A DNA stretch of 64,000 nt from Amycolatopsis bartoniae. Lineage in GTDB: Bacteria > Actinomycetota > Actinomycetes > Mycobacteriales > Pseudonocardiaceae. A model generated the notes under the pieces. That model was not told where the DNA came from. It searched no databases and saw nothing but the letters and a program-made list of their open reading frames with translations. Made by a program: the position numbers and the translations under genes. Where the stretch lies: the NCBI RefSeq assembly GCF_014191255.1, contig NZ_JACHWH010000003.1, positions 439,501 through 503,500 on the forward strand, read 5' to 3'. Positions 43,058 through 51,807 of this stretch are shown here, one piece after another. Position 1 is the stretch's first letter. Each line of letters starts with the position of its first letter.

Positions 43058-43071
43058 GGGACCAAAGCCCC
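43058..43071. promoter_or_regulatory. DevR/DosR-box-like sequence
   Basis: GGGACCAAAGCCCC matches 12 of 14 positions of the mycobacterial dormancy box core GGGACTWWAGTCCC. It lies 65 bases upstream of the alpha/beta hydrolase start, beside a CCCCC-TGTGC-GGGGG hairpin. Control by a DevR-type two-component regulator is inferred; no such regulator is in the window. Confidence 0.45.
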
Positions 43072-43135
43072 CTGTGCGGGGGAGCGCGCCCGGCTAGCGT
43101 GCGGGGCACCACGGCCGCACCTTCGAGGAGGCGTC

Positions 43136-43969
43136 ATGCCCCACGTCACCGTCGGCACGGAGAACGGCGCCGACATCCAGCTCTACTACGAGGACCACGG
43201 CGACGGCAGGCCCGTCGTGCTCGTCCACGGCTATCCGCTCGACGGCCGTTCCTGGGAACGGCAGGAACGGGTGCTGCTGGCCGCGGGGTACCGCGTGATC
43301 GCCTACGACCGGCGGGGTTTCGGCAAGTCCGGCAAACCCGTGATCGGCTACGACTACGACACCTTCGCCGCCGACCTCGCCACTCTGCTGGACCACCTGG
43401 ACCTGACCGGCATCGTGCTCGGCGGGTTCTCGATGGGCACCGGCGAGGTGACCCGCTACCTCGGCCGATACGGCTCGGAGCGCGTCGCCAAGGCCGTGAT
43501 GTTCGGTGCGATCCCGCCGTTCCTGCTGCGGACGGAGGACAACCCCGAAGGCGTCGACGGGAAGGTGTTCGAGGACATCAAGGCCACCGTGCTCGCGGAC
43601 CGCTACGCCTGGTTCGAGAAGTTCCTCGACGACTTCTACAACGTCGACAAGCTCGGGCCGGAACGCATCAGTCCGTACGCCTGGCAGGCCGCTTTCGCCG
43701 TCGCGGCAAGCAGTTCGCCGCACGCCTCCTACGTCTGCGTGGACGCGTGGCTGACGGACTTCCGCGACGACCTGCCGAAGATCGACGTGCCGACGCTCGT
43801 GGTGCACGGCACCGAGGACCGCATCCTGCCCTACGACGCCACGGCGAAACGGCTGCCGGGGCTGATCAGGGACCTCAAGCTGGTCACCGTCGAGGGCGGC
43901 CCGCACAACATCGGCTGGACCCATCCGGAGGAGGTCAACAGCGCGCTGCTGGACTTCCTCGGCGACTGA
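43136..43969 (+). CDS. Alpha/beta hydrolase, non-haem chloroperoxidase/esterase type
   Basis: A 277-residue alpha/beta hydrolase of the cofactor-free haloperoxidase group. It begins VTVGTENGADIQLYYEDHG and has the oxyanion strand VVLVHGYPLDGRSWE, YDRRGFGKSGKP, the nucleophile elbow LGGFSMGTGEV (Ser in GFSMG), the acid in VHGTEDRILP and the His in EGGPHNIGWTHPEE. These enzymes are serine esterases that can perhydrolyse acids. GAGGAGG precedes the ATG. It is preceded by a DevR-like box, so it might respond to hypoxia or redox stress; it is not obviously in an operon with the genes after it. Confidence 0.93.
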   Translation: MPHVTVGTENGADIQLYYEDHGDGRPVVLVHGYPLDGRSWERQERVLLAAGYRVIAYDRRGFGKSGKPVIGYDYDTFAADLATLLDHLDLTGIVLGGFSMGTGEVTRYLGRYGSERVAKAVMFGAIPPFLLRTEDNPEGVDGKVFEDIKATVLADRYAWFEKFLDDFYNVDKLGPERISPYAWQAAFAVAASSSPHASYVCVDAWLTDFRDDLPKIDVPTLVVHGTEDRILPYDATAKRLPGLIRDLKLVTVEGGPHNIGWTHPEEVNSALLDFLGD

Positions 43970-44027
43970 CGTCGCCGGTGCGCTGAACGGCCTGGGTTCG
44001 CCGCCGGATTCCTGCCATCCTGGACCG

Positions 44028-44468
44028 ATGTTCGAGCGGTTCAACGACGAGGCCCGCCGGATCGTGGTCCGGGCGCAGGAGGAGTGCCTGCGGCTCGGGC
44101 ACCGCCACATCGGTACCGAACACTTCCTGCTCGCCCTCGCCCGTCAGGACGCCGGCCGCGCCGCGGCGGTGCTGTCCGCCGCGGGAGTTCCGCACGCCCG
44201 GGCCGAGGCGGCGGTCGAACGGCGGGAAGGCAGGGGACACGGCGTGCGGTCGGGTCACCTCCCGTTCACGCCGGGCGCCAAGGCGATCCTGGAACGGGCG
44301 CCGTCGGTGGCCGACGAGCACCAGCACGAGGTGGTCACCCCCGAGCACCTGTTCCTCGCGTTGCTCACCGATCCGGACGACACGGTGGTGCGGGTGCTCA
44401 CCGCGCTGGACGTCGATCCCGCCGCGCTCCTCGGCGACGTCACGGCGCTGGTCGACGGCGCGTCCTGA
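44028..44468 (+). CDS. Stand-alone ClpC-type N-domain protein
   Basis: A 146-residue protein consisting only of the double Clp N-terminal repeat. The first repeat is FERFNDEARRIVVRAQEECLRLGHRHIGTEHFLLAL and the second FTPGAKAILERAPSVADEHQHEVVTPEHLFLALL. There is no AAA+ domain. Isolated ClpN proteins may act as adaptors or decoys for ClpC, or bind arginine-phosphorylated or damaged proteins. It has its own upstream gap. The following lipoprotein gene starts 64 bases later and may share its transcript; a link to the protease locus downstream is possible but unproven. Confidence 0.9.
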   Translation: MFERFNDEARRIVVRAQEECLRLGHRHIGTEHFLLALARQDAGRAAAVLSAAGVPHARAEAAVERREGRGHGVRSGHLPFTPGAKAILERAPSVADEHQHEVVTPEHLFLALLTDPDDTVVRVLTALDVDPAALLGDVTALVDGAS

Positions 44469-44532
44469 AAGCGTGTCTGCCTTCCGGGGACGCGGTCGTA
44501 ACGGCGCGGTGACCGCGTGCGACCGTTATGTC

Positions 44533-45186
44533 GTGATCCTTTTTCGACCGCTGCTGCCCTGCGTCCTGCTCGCCGCCGTCGTCGCCGGGTGCTCCAGCTC
44601 GCAGGGCGGGCAGGCGCAGTCGGAGCAGGCCGCCACCCAGGTGGTCACCGTCGTCGCGGTGGACAAGCTCGGCAATCCGGCGCCGGGCTACGAGGTCGAG
44701 GCCTCGGACGGCTTCGTCGAGTCGTGCTACGCGAGCCCAGCGGGTGGCGAAGGGCTCGCGTCGTGCTCGCCCACCGCCGCGGGCGCGGACGTGTGCTGGG
44801 TGGACAGCGACCGCGTGACCCTGTTGTGCGGCACGGATCCCTGGGAGAAGAAGCTCGTCCGGATGACGTCGGACGAGGAGATCGGCACCCTGACCCCGAA
44901 GCCCACGCCCGACCCGTGGGGGCTCGTGCTCGCCGACGGCGCGCGCTGCCGGCTGCGCAACGGCGGCTCGTGGGGCGGCCGCGCCGATGGCTGGGTCGGC
45001 GCGTACTCCTGCGACCGCGGCGAGGGCGAGTACGTACTGGTGGACCAGAACGCCCCGGACACCGTGGTGGACCGCTCCGGTCCGGTGTGGCACGTGCGCA
45101 TCGGCGCGCTGGGCGGCGCGGACGAGCAGTTCCCCGCGCCCACGCCGATCGCCGTGACGACGGCCTACTTCGCCGGGACCCCGTAG
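44533..45186 (+). CDS. Secreted lipoprotein of the trypsin-like protease locus
   Basis: A 217-residue predicted lipoprotein. The signal ILFRPLLPCVLLAAVVAGC ends in a good lipobox with Cys at about residue 20. The mature part is acidic and Gly-rich with five or more cysteines in its middle (SCYASPAGG, SCSPTAAGADVCW, LLCGTDPW, RCRLRNGG, YSCDRG), suggesting disulfides; TQVVTVVAVDKLGNPAPGYEVE resembles an Ig-like strand pair. A GTG giving the ideal signal length is chosen; the frame is open back to 44473, but that leader is charged. The family is unknown. It ends two bases before the membrane protease gene. Confidence 0.65.
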   Translation: MILFRPLLPCVLLAAVVAGCSSSQGGQAQSEQAATQVVTVVAVDKLGNPAPGYEVEASDGFVESCYASPAGGEGLASCSPTAAGADVCWVDSDRVTLLCGTDPWEKKLVRMTSDEEIGTLTPKPTPDPWGLVLADGARCRLRNGGSWGGRADGWVGAYSCDRGEGEYVLVDQNAPDTVVDRSGPVWHVRIGALGGADEQFPAPTPIAVTTAYFAGTP

Positions 45187-45188
45187 CC

Positions 45189-46694
45189 ATGCCCGTTCGG
45201 GACTACCTCGGGCGTGTCGTCACCCCGGACGGCGAGGCGGCGGGCACCTGCTTCCAGATCGCGCCGGGCCTGCTGGTCACCGCCTGGCACGTGGTCGCCG
45301 GCCTGCCCGCCGTGGCGGTGGAGGCGCTCGACGGCTCCGGCGAACGCGCCGACGCGCACGTGCTGCGCGCCGACGAGGTGCACGACCTCGCCCTGCTGCA
45401 CAGCACCGGCCCGCTGCCCGGCTCCGTGCGCCGCTGGCTCGCCAGCGACGGCGTGCCGCTCAACACCGAGGTCGTCGTCACCGGGGTGAGCCGGGTCGAC
45501 GACGAGGACCGGGAGTACCGCTACCTCGACGCCCCGGGCACCTGGGCCGGCGGCACCACGCGCGACGGGGACGTGGCGCTCGGCCGGTTCTCCTCCGGCG
45601 ACGTCGTGCTCGGCATGAGCGGGGCGCCCGTCCGCCGGGTCGCCGACGACCGCGTGGTGGGTGTCGTGTCCGCCCGCTACAACAGCGCCGACGGCTGGCT
45701 CGCCGGCACGGTGTGGGTCGCGCGCACCGAGGATCTGCGCCGCCTGCTGGAGGACGTCCGCGCCGCGCCCGGCCCGCGGCCGGTGCACTGGGACGAGCTC
45801 GGCGGGCTGCTCGACCTGCCCCGCACCGCCGCGGTGCCCGCGCGGGTGAAACCGCTGACCGCGCTCCTCGCGGTGGCCGCGGCGATCGTGCTCGCCGTCG
45901 CCGTCACGCTGGTCGTCCTCCGCCCGGGCAGCGACGCGAGCCCGCCGCCGGGCACGCCCGTCCGGTCGGCGGCCAACGCCAGCCCGGTGCCCGCCGATCC
46001 GGCCGCGCCGCCGGTGCTCGTCGAGAACGTCACGGCGTTGCGCGACAACGCGAGCGACGGCAGCTTCGCCCTGCCCGAGCCGCTGGCCATGACCCCGGCC
46101 GAGCTGGCGCGGTTCAACCAGGAGGTCTCGCCCAGCACGCGGGACTGGGAGGGCTGGTACGGCGACCGCGGCGGCGCCGCGCTCGGCTCGGGACTCACCA
46201 CGATCACGGTGCGCGGCAACAAGGACGAGCAGGTCCGGATCGTCGACCTCAAGGTGGTCAAGCAGTGCGGACCGCCGTTCGACGGCACGTTCTTCCAGGG
46301 CTACAGCCAGGGCACCGGCGACAACGTCACGATCGGCTTCGACCTCGACCAGAACGACCCGTCGGCGCAGGAGATGGCGTTCACCGGCGCCCGCGGGCTC
46401 TTCCCCACGGGCGACCACTTCTTCGACCGCCACACCGTCACGCTCGCGCCCGGGGAGGTCGAGACGATCACCGTCGGCGCCTTCACCACGCAGCACTCCT
46501 GCACGTTCCGCCTGCAGCTCATGGTCGCGACCGCCGAGGGATCGTTCACCGAGGACGTGACGAACGCGGGCAAGCCGTTCGTGGTCACCGCGATGGCGCC
46601 GCCCGTGACGGCGGGCAAACCGCTGTCGGGCTACCGCCAGGCGTACCGGCTCGACGAGGGCCGGGAGTGGATCCAGGTCGCGCCGGGCGCCTGA
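45189..46694 (+). CDS. Membrane protein with N-terminal trypsin-like protease domain
   Basis: A 501-residue protein. Residues 1-195 form a trypsin-2-type serine protease without a signal peptide: the His is in LLVTAWHVVAG, the Asp in EVHDLALLHS and the Ser in VVLGMSGAPV. A single transmembrane segment follows (LLAVAAAIVLAVAVTLVVL, about 222-240), then a 260-residue extracellular domain with the two-cysteine segment VVKQCGPPFDGTFF and TTQHSCTFRLQLMV. The protease therefore faces the cytosol. Such GMSGAP proteases occur in actinobacterial conflict loci with Trypco domains, and a Trypco1 gene lies 1.2 kb downstream. It may be a sensor that cleaves a partner on signal. It is followed after 16 bases by the propeller-like gene. 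Confidence 0.82.
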   Translation: MPVRDYLGRVVTPDGEAAGTCFQIAPGLLVTAWHVVAGLPAVAVEALDGSGERADAHVLRADEVHDLALLHSTGPLPGSVRRWLASDGVPLNTEVVVTGVSRVDDEDREYRYLDAPGTWAGGTTRDGDVALGRFSSGDVVLGMSGAPVRRVADDRVVGVVSARYNSADGWLAGTVWVARTEDLRRLLEDVRAAPGPRPVHWDELGGLLDLPRTAAVPARVKPLTALLAVAAAIVLAVAVTLVVLRPGSDASPPPGTPVRSAANASPVPADPAAPPVLVENVTALRDNASDGSFALPEPLAMTPAELARFNQEVSPSTRDWEGWYGDRGGAALGSGLTTITVRGNKDEQVRIVDLKVVKQCGPPFDGTFFQGYSQGTGDNVTIGFDLDQNDPSAQEMAFTGARGLFPTGDHFFDRHTVTLAPGEVETITVGAFTTQHSCTFRLQLMVATAEGSFTEDVTNAGKPFVVTAMAPPVTAGKPLSGYRQAYRLDEGREWIQVAPGA

Positions 46695-46710
46695 GCGGAA
46701 GGGAGATCGC

Positions 46711-47901
46711 GTGCGGGTCAAGACGCTGCTCGTGCTGCTGGCGGCGGTCGTGCTGCTCGCGGCAGCGGTCACGGTCGTCGTGGTGGTCAAGCCCTTCGCG
46801 GGCTCGTCCGCCGCCGACGACGGCACCTACGCCTACACGACCGAGCGCGAACTGGTGGTGATGCGGGACCGCACGGTGGTCAGCCGGGTGAGCCGGATCT
46901 TCGACCTCGCCGACCCGATGCACGACAAGGTGGTGTGGACCGACGACGGCCAGCGCGTCGCGGTCCTGTCCGACACCGCGATCCGCCAGGAGGACCCGCA
47001 GGAGACGGAACTGCTGTGGGTCGACGTGCGGTCGGGGGAGCAGCACCGCAGTCCCTGCCCCCACTGCGACGACCTCGCCGCGGCGGGCGGCTCGTCCCTG
47101 CTGCTGATGACCTGGGAGTCCGAATCGCGGTCCACGTTCACCACGCTCGACCTCGCCGACCCCGCACACCCCACGCCCGTCGCATTCCCGCCTGCCGCCG
47201 ACAGCAGCTACCTGCGGATGTTCCTCACCTCCGGCGGCGGCAGGCTGCTGACCCGGCAGGGCGTTTCCGGGCAGCGCAACACCTACTTCCAGCGGGTGGA
47301 GCTCGTGCGGATCGGGGATCCGGAGGGCGTCGCGGTGGGCCGGTTCGAGTCGAACGACTACCCGGTGGCGACGGCGAGCTCCGGCGGCGACGGCGGATTC
47401 GCGGTGGCGTTCCGGCCGGCTCCGGGGGAGTGCGTGGCGGACTTCCCGGTCTACCTCGTCGACACCGCCGGGCACGCGACGAAGACCGACCTGTCCCAGG
47501 CGTATCCGCCCGGGTACGTCCGCGGCACGCAGGGCGGGATCGAGGTCCACGACCTGTGGTGGGGACGCGAAAACCGGCTCTACGCCACGATTTCCTCGTG
47601 GACGTGCGACGAGGGCAAGCAGGCCGAGGACGAGAAGCAGGTGCCCGTCCGGCCGTCCTCGGTGTGGCGGCTGGACGGCAACCGGTGGGTGCCCGACGCG
47701 GGCGAGGGCGTCACCTCCGCCCGCGAGATCGGCCCGGCCCGGATGGAGCTCGCCGTCCCGTCCTGCACCGGCCCGCGGCCGCCGGGGGCGGACACGGACC
47801 CGGCCTACTGCCGCACCGGCCCGCTGTACCGGGCCGAGGACGGGCGGCGTGACCTGGTCGCCGACCACGTGCTGGCGCTGTCCGCGCCACCCCGGGGCTG
47901 A
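46711..47901 (+). CDS. Membrane-anchored propeller-like protein
   Basis: A 396-residue protein with an N-terminal signal anchor (LLVLLAAVVLLAAAVTVVVVV) and an extracellular repeat-like region: TTERELVVMRDRTVVSRV, VVWTDDGQRVAVLSDTAI, ELLWVDVRSGEQHRS, SSLLLMTWESESRSTFTTLDLADP and LYATISSWTCDEGKQ resemble WD40/TolB-type blades. Cysteines CPHC, TCDEG and SCTGPR may pair. The GTG start with GGAAGGGAG seven bases upstream is used. It is last in the protease operon and convergent, without any gap, with the Trypco1 gene. It could be the outer-surface sensing part of the locus; no function is recognised. Confidence 0.7.
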   Translation: MRVKTLLVLLAAVVLLAAAVTVVVVVKPFAGSSAADDGTYAYTTERELVVMRDRTVVSRVSRIFDLADPMHDKVVWTDDGQRVAVLSDTAIRQEDPQETELLWVDVRSGEQHRSPCPHCDDLAAAGGSSLLLMTWESESRSTFTTLDLADPAHPTPVAFPPAADSSYLRMFLTSGGGRLLTRQGVSGQRNTYFQRVELVRIGDPEGVAVGRFESNDYPVATASSGGDGGFAVAFRPAPGECVADFPVYLVDTAGHATKTDLSQAYPPGYVRGTQGGIEVHDLWWGRENRLYATISSWTCDEGKQAEDEKQVPVRPSSVWRLDGNRWVPDAGEGVTSAREIGPARMELAVPSCTGPRPPGADTDPAYCRTGPLYRAEDGRRDLVADHVLALSAPPRG

Positions 47902-48231
47902 TCAGGCGCGGGGCCCGGCCTCGTAGGTCAGCTTCACCTTGACCGTCGCGTCGAGGGAACCACCCGCGACGATGATGTTGCCCTTCGCCGAGAACCCCAG
48001 CCCGAACTCGATCTCCAGCTTGTCCGGGGACACGGCGTTCTCCAGCCTGCCGAACATCTCCGCGGTGGAGCGTGCGGTGCTCACGATGACCTCCTGGGCC
48101 GTCTCGAGCAGGTCCACCGCCCGGCCGCCCGCGTCGCTCAGCCGTGACGTCGGTTCCGAACCCGGCACCGGCACCGTTTCCACGAGCACGTCGACCCCAC
48201 CGAACCGCATCCGCTCCAGGCGTCCTGCCAC
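47902..48231 (-). CDS. CU044_2847/Trypco1-domain protein
   Basis: A 109-residue protein matching the Trypsin-co-occurring domain 1 family. The body is [83 protein letters not shown]; the LEIEFG-L-FSAKGN-IVA pattern is diagnostic. Family knowledge: Trypco1 genes sit next to trypsin-like proteases in ternary conflict systems, where the domain is thought to be an adaptor. Here it faces the protease operon, with its stop abutting the stop of the propeller gene. The GTG start has AAAGGAAA seven bases upstream; an ATG seven codons later is possible. Confidence 0.85.
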   Translation of the reverse strand: MAGRLERMRFGGVDVLVETVPVPGSEPTSRLSDAGGRAVDLLETAQEVIVSTARSTAEMFGRLENAVSPDKLEIEFGLGFSAKGNIIVAGGSLDATVKVKLTYEAGPRA

Positions 48232-48323
48232 CGCGCGTTTCCTTTCGCTCGACCCCGCGACAATCTACGCGGACGGTGTTTCACTGGTGGTGTCCCGGGC
48301 GATCCCGGGGGCGGGAGGCCATC

Positions 48324-49991
48324 ATGAGCCCTGTGACGCCGACCAGACGGGCCGGATTCCTGTCGCGCCGAAGCACGGAGGCGGCCCGGAACGTCGACCA
48401 GCGTTATCACGCCTCGGCGGGCCTGCGGCGGCAGCTGAACAAGGTGTTCCCCACGCACTGGTCGTTCCTGCTCGGGGAGCTGGCGCTGTACAGCTTCATC
48501 GTGCTGATCGCGACGGGCGTGTACCTGACGTTGTTCTTCGACCCGTCGATGCGCGAGGTCACCTATCAGGGCAGCTTCCGGGACCTGCAGGGCGTGGAGA
48601 TGTCGCGGGCGTTCGCGACGACGCTGGACATCTCGTTCGACGTGCGCGGCGGGTTGTTCGTGCGGCAGCTGCACCACTGGGCGGCGCTCGTGTTCGTGGC
48701 GGCGATGATGGTGCACATGTGCCGGATCTTCTTCACCGGCGCGTTCCGCCGTCCGCGTGAGGCGAACTGGCTCATCGGGGGCCTGTTGCTGATCCTCGGG
48801 ATGTTCGAGGGCTTCTTCGGCTACTCGCTGCCGGACGACCTGCTGTCCGGCACCGGGGTGCGCGCGACGTTGTCCGGCATCGTGCTGTCGGTCCCGGTGA
48901 TCGGCACGTGGTTGCACTGGGCGTTGTTCGGCGGGGAGTTCCCGGGTGACGTGATCGTGCCGCGCATGTACTCGCTGCACATCCTGCTGCTGCCGGGGAT
49001 CATGCTGGCGCTGGTCGGGGTGCACCTGGCGCTGGTGTGGTACCAGAAGCACACGCAGTTCCCGGGCGTGCGGCGCAAGGAGACCAACGTCGTCGGCGTG
49101 CGGATCATGCCGGTGTTCGCGCTCAAGGCCGGGGCCTTGTTCGCGATCGTCACCGGCGGTCTCGCCCTGATGGCGGGGGTCTTCCAGATCAACCCGATCT
49201 GGAACATCGGGCCCTACAACCCGGCGCAGGTCTCGGCGGGCTCGCAGCCGGACTGGTACCTCGCCTGGGCCGACGGCGTGCTGCGGGTGTTCCCGGCGTG
49301 GGAGCTGTACCTGGGCCGGTACACGGTGCCGCCGGTGTTCTTCGCCGGGGCCATCGGGCTGACGGTGCTGTTCACCCTGCTGCTGACCTACCCGTTCCTC
49401 GAACGCAGGCTGTCGGGGGACACCGCGCACCACAACCTGCTGCAGCGCCCGCGTGACGCGCCGGTGCGCACCAGCATCGGCATCATGGCGCTGAGCTTCT
49501 TCATGCTGCTGGAGCTGTCGGGGTTCAACGACATCATCGCGCTAAACTTCGACATCTCCCTGAACGCCACGATCTGGGCGGGCCGCATCGGGCTGCTGGT
49601 GGTGCCGCCGCTGGCGTACTTCCTGACGTACCGGATCTGCCTGGGTCTGCAGCGGGCCGACCGCGAGGTGCTGGAGCACGGCATCGAGACGGGCATCATC
49701 AAGCGGCTGCCGCACGGCGAGTTCATCGAGATCCACCAGCCACTCGGCGGCGTGGACGGGCACGGGCACCCGCTGCCGCTGGAGTACCAGGGCGCGCCGC
49801 TGCCGAAGAAGGTGAACAAGCTGGGCCTGGCGGGCACCCCGGTGCCGGGCAGCCTGCTGCGCCCGGACCCGGACGAGGAGAGCCGCGCGCTGATCCGCGC
49901 CCGCCACGCGAACGGCGACGCCGAGGACCGCAGTCAACCCGCGAGAAGCACCACCTCGACCGGCGCCCCGTCGCAGGAACTGCCACCGTAA
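48324..49991 (+). CDS. qcrB: Cytochrome b subunit of the bcc complex (QcrB), isolated copy
   Basis: A 555-residue actinobacterial cytochrome b. Haem ligands lie in [18 protein letters not shown] and in the later [23 protein letters not shown]; the Qo-site PDW motif is [12 protein letters not shown]. The chain has eight or more helices plus the long C-terminal cytosolic extension with [13 protein letters not shown] typical of actinobacteria. GGAGG precedes the ATG. Functional bcc complexes need QcrC and QcrA, normally encoded directly upstream as qcrCAB with cta genes; none is here, so this is an extra, orphan qcrB paralogue or an alternative subunit. All core motifs are intact. Confidence 0.9.
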   Translation: MSPVTPTRRAGFLSRRSTEAARNVDQRYHASAGLRRQLNKVFPTHWSFLLGELALYSFIVLIATGVYLTLFFDPSMREVTYQGSFRDLQGVEMSRAFATTLDISFDVRGGLFVRQLHHWAALVFVAAMMVHMCRIFFTGAFRRPREANWLIGGLLLILGMFEGFFGYSLPDDLLSGTGVRATLSGIVLSVPVIGTWLHWALFGGEFPGDVIVPRMYSLHILLLPGIMLALVGVHLALVWYQKHTQFPGVRRKETNVVGVRIMPVFALKAGALFAIVTGGLALMAGVFQINPIWNIGPYNPAQVSAGSQPDWYLAWADGVLRVFPAWELYLGRYTVPPVFFAGAIGLTVLFTLLLTYPFLERRLSGDTAHHNLLQRPRDAPVRTSIGIMALSFFMLLELSGFNDIIALNFDISLNATIWAGRIGLLVVPPLAYFLTYRICLGLQRADREVLEHGIETGIIKRLPHGEFIEIHQPLGGVDGHGHPLPLEYQGAPLPKKVNKLGLAGTPVPGSLLRPDPDEESRALIRARHANGDAEDRSQPARSTTSTGAPSQELPP

Positions 49992-50022
49992 CGGGCGGGA
50001 GTGTGAAGTGCGCCTTTCGTGC

Positions 50023-50291
50023 GGCCGCCGCTGCTTCCCGGCGTCCGGTGGGGCGCTTCGTGGGGTCGCTGCTTTCCGGGTGTCCCGGTGGCCGGGCCTC
50101 TCGTGAGGCCGCCACTGCTTCCTGGTGGGGGGCTGGCCCTCCGTGGGCTCGCCGCTGCTTCCTGGTGGTCTGATCGGGTCGCTGTTTCCCCGGCCCGTCA
50201 CGACGCGGGGCCTGCCATCACCGGATTTCCGGCCCATCGCCACGACCGCATGGGCCCGACCGCGTTGGCGGCCGCCGCTGCTTCCCCGCGG
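50023..50291. repeat. Degenerate tandem repeat, about six units
   Basis: The 332 bases between qcrB and the next gene contain no credible gene but six related units at about 50023, 50063, 50107, 50145, 50176 and 50270, each with the core GSYCGCYRCTGCTTCCYGG. The first four are preceded by a (G/C)GC-YTTCGTG-GG-like stretch, giving a unit of about 40 bases. Spacing is 31-44 bases except before the last copy. The copies are imperfect, with no constant spacer length, so it is not a CRISPR array. Function is unknown. Confidence 0.7.
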
Positions 50292-50323
50292 CCTGACCAG
50301 CCCCGCCCGCCCGCCTCCGGAGG

Positions 50324-50776
50324 TCAGTCCGTCCCCGCGGCGGCGAGGCCGATGAGGTACCGGTGCCGCTGGGCGAGTTCGTCCAGGTCCGGGATGTCGG
50401 TGACCAGCGTGCGGGGTTCGCCCGCCGCCCTCGGGGGGAGCAGGATCAGCAGCGTCTGCCGCCGCTCGGCGGTGGTGGCGATCCAGTCCTCCGGCATCGC
50501 CAGCGGGCCGGTGCCGACGCGCAGGTGGTGACCCGCGGCGGCCACGATGAGGCCGGTTCCGTCGGCGGCGGCGAGGACGCGGCAGCCCGCGGCGAGCGGC
50601 CACAGGCCGTGGCGCCACTCCCACGGGTTGAGCGGGGCCAGCCCGGCGCGGGCCAGCACCGCGACGAGGCACCGGTGTTCGTCCGGCCCACCCGGTTCGA
50701 GCAGGAGCAGCGGATAAGGAGTGGCGTCGTCGTCGTACGAGACGAGCTCGAACTGCCAGCGGCCTGCCAGTGACAT
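50324..50776 (-). CDS. Hypothetical protein, 150 aa
   Basis: A cytosolic protein without a recognised family. It starts MSLAGRWQFELVSYDDDATPY (or a GTG two codons earlier) and shows alternating strands and helices: LLLLEPGGPDEHRCLVAVLARA, WEWRHGLWPLAAGCRVLAAAD, GTGLIVAAAGHHLRVGTG and RTLVTDIPDLDELAQRHRYLIG. The pattern suggests a small alpha/beta protein. It is followed by the tandem-repeat region and lies about 190 bases from the IclR-site-containing promoter, in the opposite orientation to the iclR gene. No link to the catabolic locus is visible. Confidence 0.6.
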   Translation of the reverse strand: MSLAGRWQFELVSYDDDATPYPLLLLEPGGPDEHRCLVAVLARAGLAPLNPWEWRHGLWPLAAGCRVLAAADGTGLIVAAAGHHLRVGTGPLAMPEDWIATTAERRQTLLILLPPRAAGEPRTLVTDIPDLDELAQRHRYLIGLAAAGTD

Positions 50777-50965
50777 CAGCACGGGGACCCGCCTTTCGGC
50801 GTGCGGAGGGAGGGACGCCCGGTGGCTGCAGGCGGCGCGGACCGGAGTCCGGTCACCGCGTGGTACCCCGCCGCGGCGGCGGAAAAACCGGGATTTCCCG
50901 GCGTTCGGCGCTGTCCCCGGTCCTCCGGCGGAACCGGTCCCGCTTCGGGTAGCCTCACGAGGCGT

Positions 50966-50980
50966 GTTCACGAAGTGAAC
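50966..50980. promoter_or_regulatory. IclR-type operator, copy 1 (upstream of iclR gene)
   Basis: A perfect 6-base dyad, GTTCAC-GAA-GTGAAC, 41 bases before the IclR gene start. Two similar elements precede the MFS gene and the catabolic operon, which suggests autoregulation by the encoded IclR protein. Confidence 0.7.
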
Positions 50981-51021
50981 AGCGTTCCCAGGCTCTCGAT
51001 CACCGTCCGGCGGAGGCTCCC

Positions 51022-51807
51022 GTGACCAAACCGACCCGGTCGGACGCGGCCCGCGGGGGCGACCAGGCCGACATCCAGGCCGTGAGCCGGGTCAGCCAGA
51101 TCCTGTCGCTGTTCGACCCGGCCACGCCCGAGGTGACGCCGGGGATGGTCGCCGAGCGGCTGGACCTCAACCGCACCACCGCGTACCGGTACTGCACCTC
51201 GCTGGTCGCGGCCGGCCTGCTCGAACGCAGCGCCGAGGGCGGCTACGTGCCCGGCGCCCTGCTGCTGCAGCTGGGCGCGTTCGCCATCGGCCACCGCCGG
51301 GTCGTCAACCTCGCGCCGCGGCACATGCAGGCCCTTTCGCGCGCCACGCAGTGCAGTGTCGTGCTCAGCCTGTGGGGCCTCACCGGCCCGGTGGTGTCGC
51401 GGGTGGAGGAGAACACCTCGACCATCGTGATCGTGTCCGTGCGCGTCGGCAGCCACCTGCCGATGGACACGGCGCAGAGCAAGGTCTTCCTCGCCTACCA
51501 CGCCGACCAGCTGTCGATGGAGCGCCTGATGGCGAACCTGCCCGGCCCGGCGCGGGACGAGCTGCGCGCCGAGGTCGAGCGCGTCCGCGAGGTCGGCTAC
51601 TGCACGGCGATGAGCACGCCCGGCGTGGTCGCGGTGGCCGCCCCGGTCTTCGACGAGTACGGCATCTGCGCCACCATCGCCATCGTCGGCCCGGACAACA
51701 CGCTCTCGATGTCCGACGACGCGCCGGAGCTGCGCGTGGTCATCGACACCGCCCGCGGTCTCACCCACGAGCTCGGCGGCCACTACCGCCCGGACGGCGC
51801 GGTGTAG
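51022..51807 (+). CDS. IclR-family regulator of the adjacent catabolic locus
   Basis: A 261-residue IclR protein. The N-terminal winged helix is VSRVSQILSLFDPATPEVTPGMVAERLDLNRTTAYRYCTSLVAAGLLE with the recognition helix NRTTAYRYCTSL. The effector (GAF-like) domain spans about 85-255 and includes CSVVLSLWGLTGPVVSRVEE, LPMDTAQSKVFLAYH, GYCTAMSTPGVVAVAAPVFDE and GICATIAIVGP. The GTG start is near the end of a promoter carrying a perfect dyad. Its 3' end overlaps the convergent dihydroorotate-dehydrogenase-like gene by 25 bases. Shared operator-like sites predict control of both catabolic transcripts; the ligand is unknown. Confidence 0.92.
   Translation: MTKPTRSDAARGGDQADIQAVSRVSQILSLFDPATPEVTPGMVAERLDLNRTTAYRYCTSLVAAGLLERSAEGGYVPGALLLQLGAFAIGHRRVVNLAPRHMQALSRATQCSVVLSLWGLTGPVVSRVEENTSTIVIVSVRVGSHLPMDTAQSKVFLAYHADQLSMERLMANLPGPARDELRAEVERVREVGYCTAMSTPGVVAVAAPVFDEYGICATIAIVGPDNTLSMSDDAPELRVVIDTARGLTHELGGHYRPDGAV

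Noticed and set aside
50023-50291. CRISPR array
   Set aside because: The repeats are degenerate, the intervals vary from about 31 to 125 bases, and no cas genes are near.
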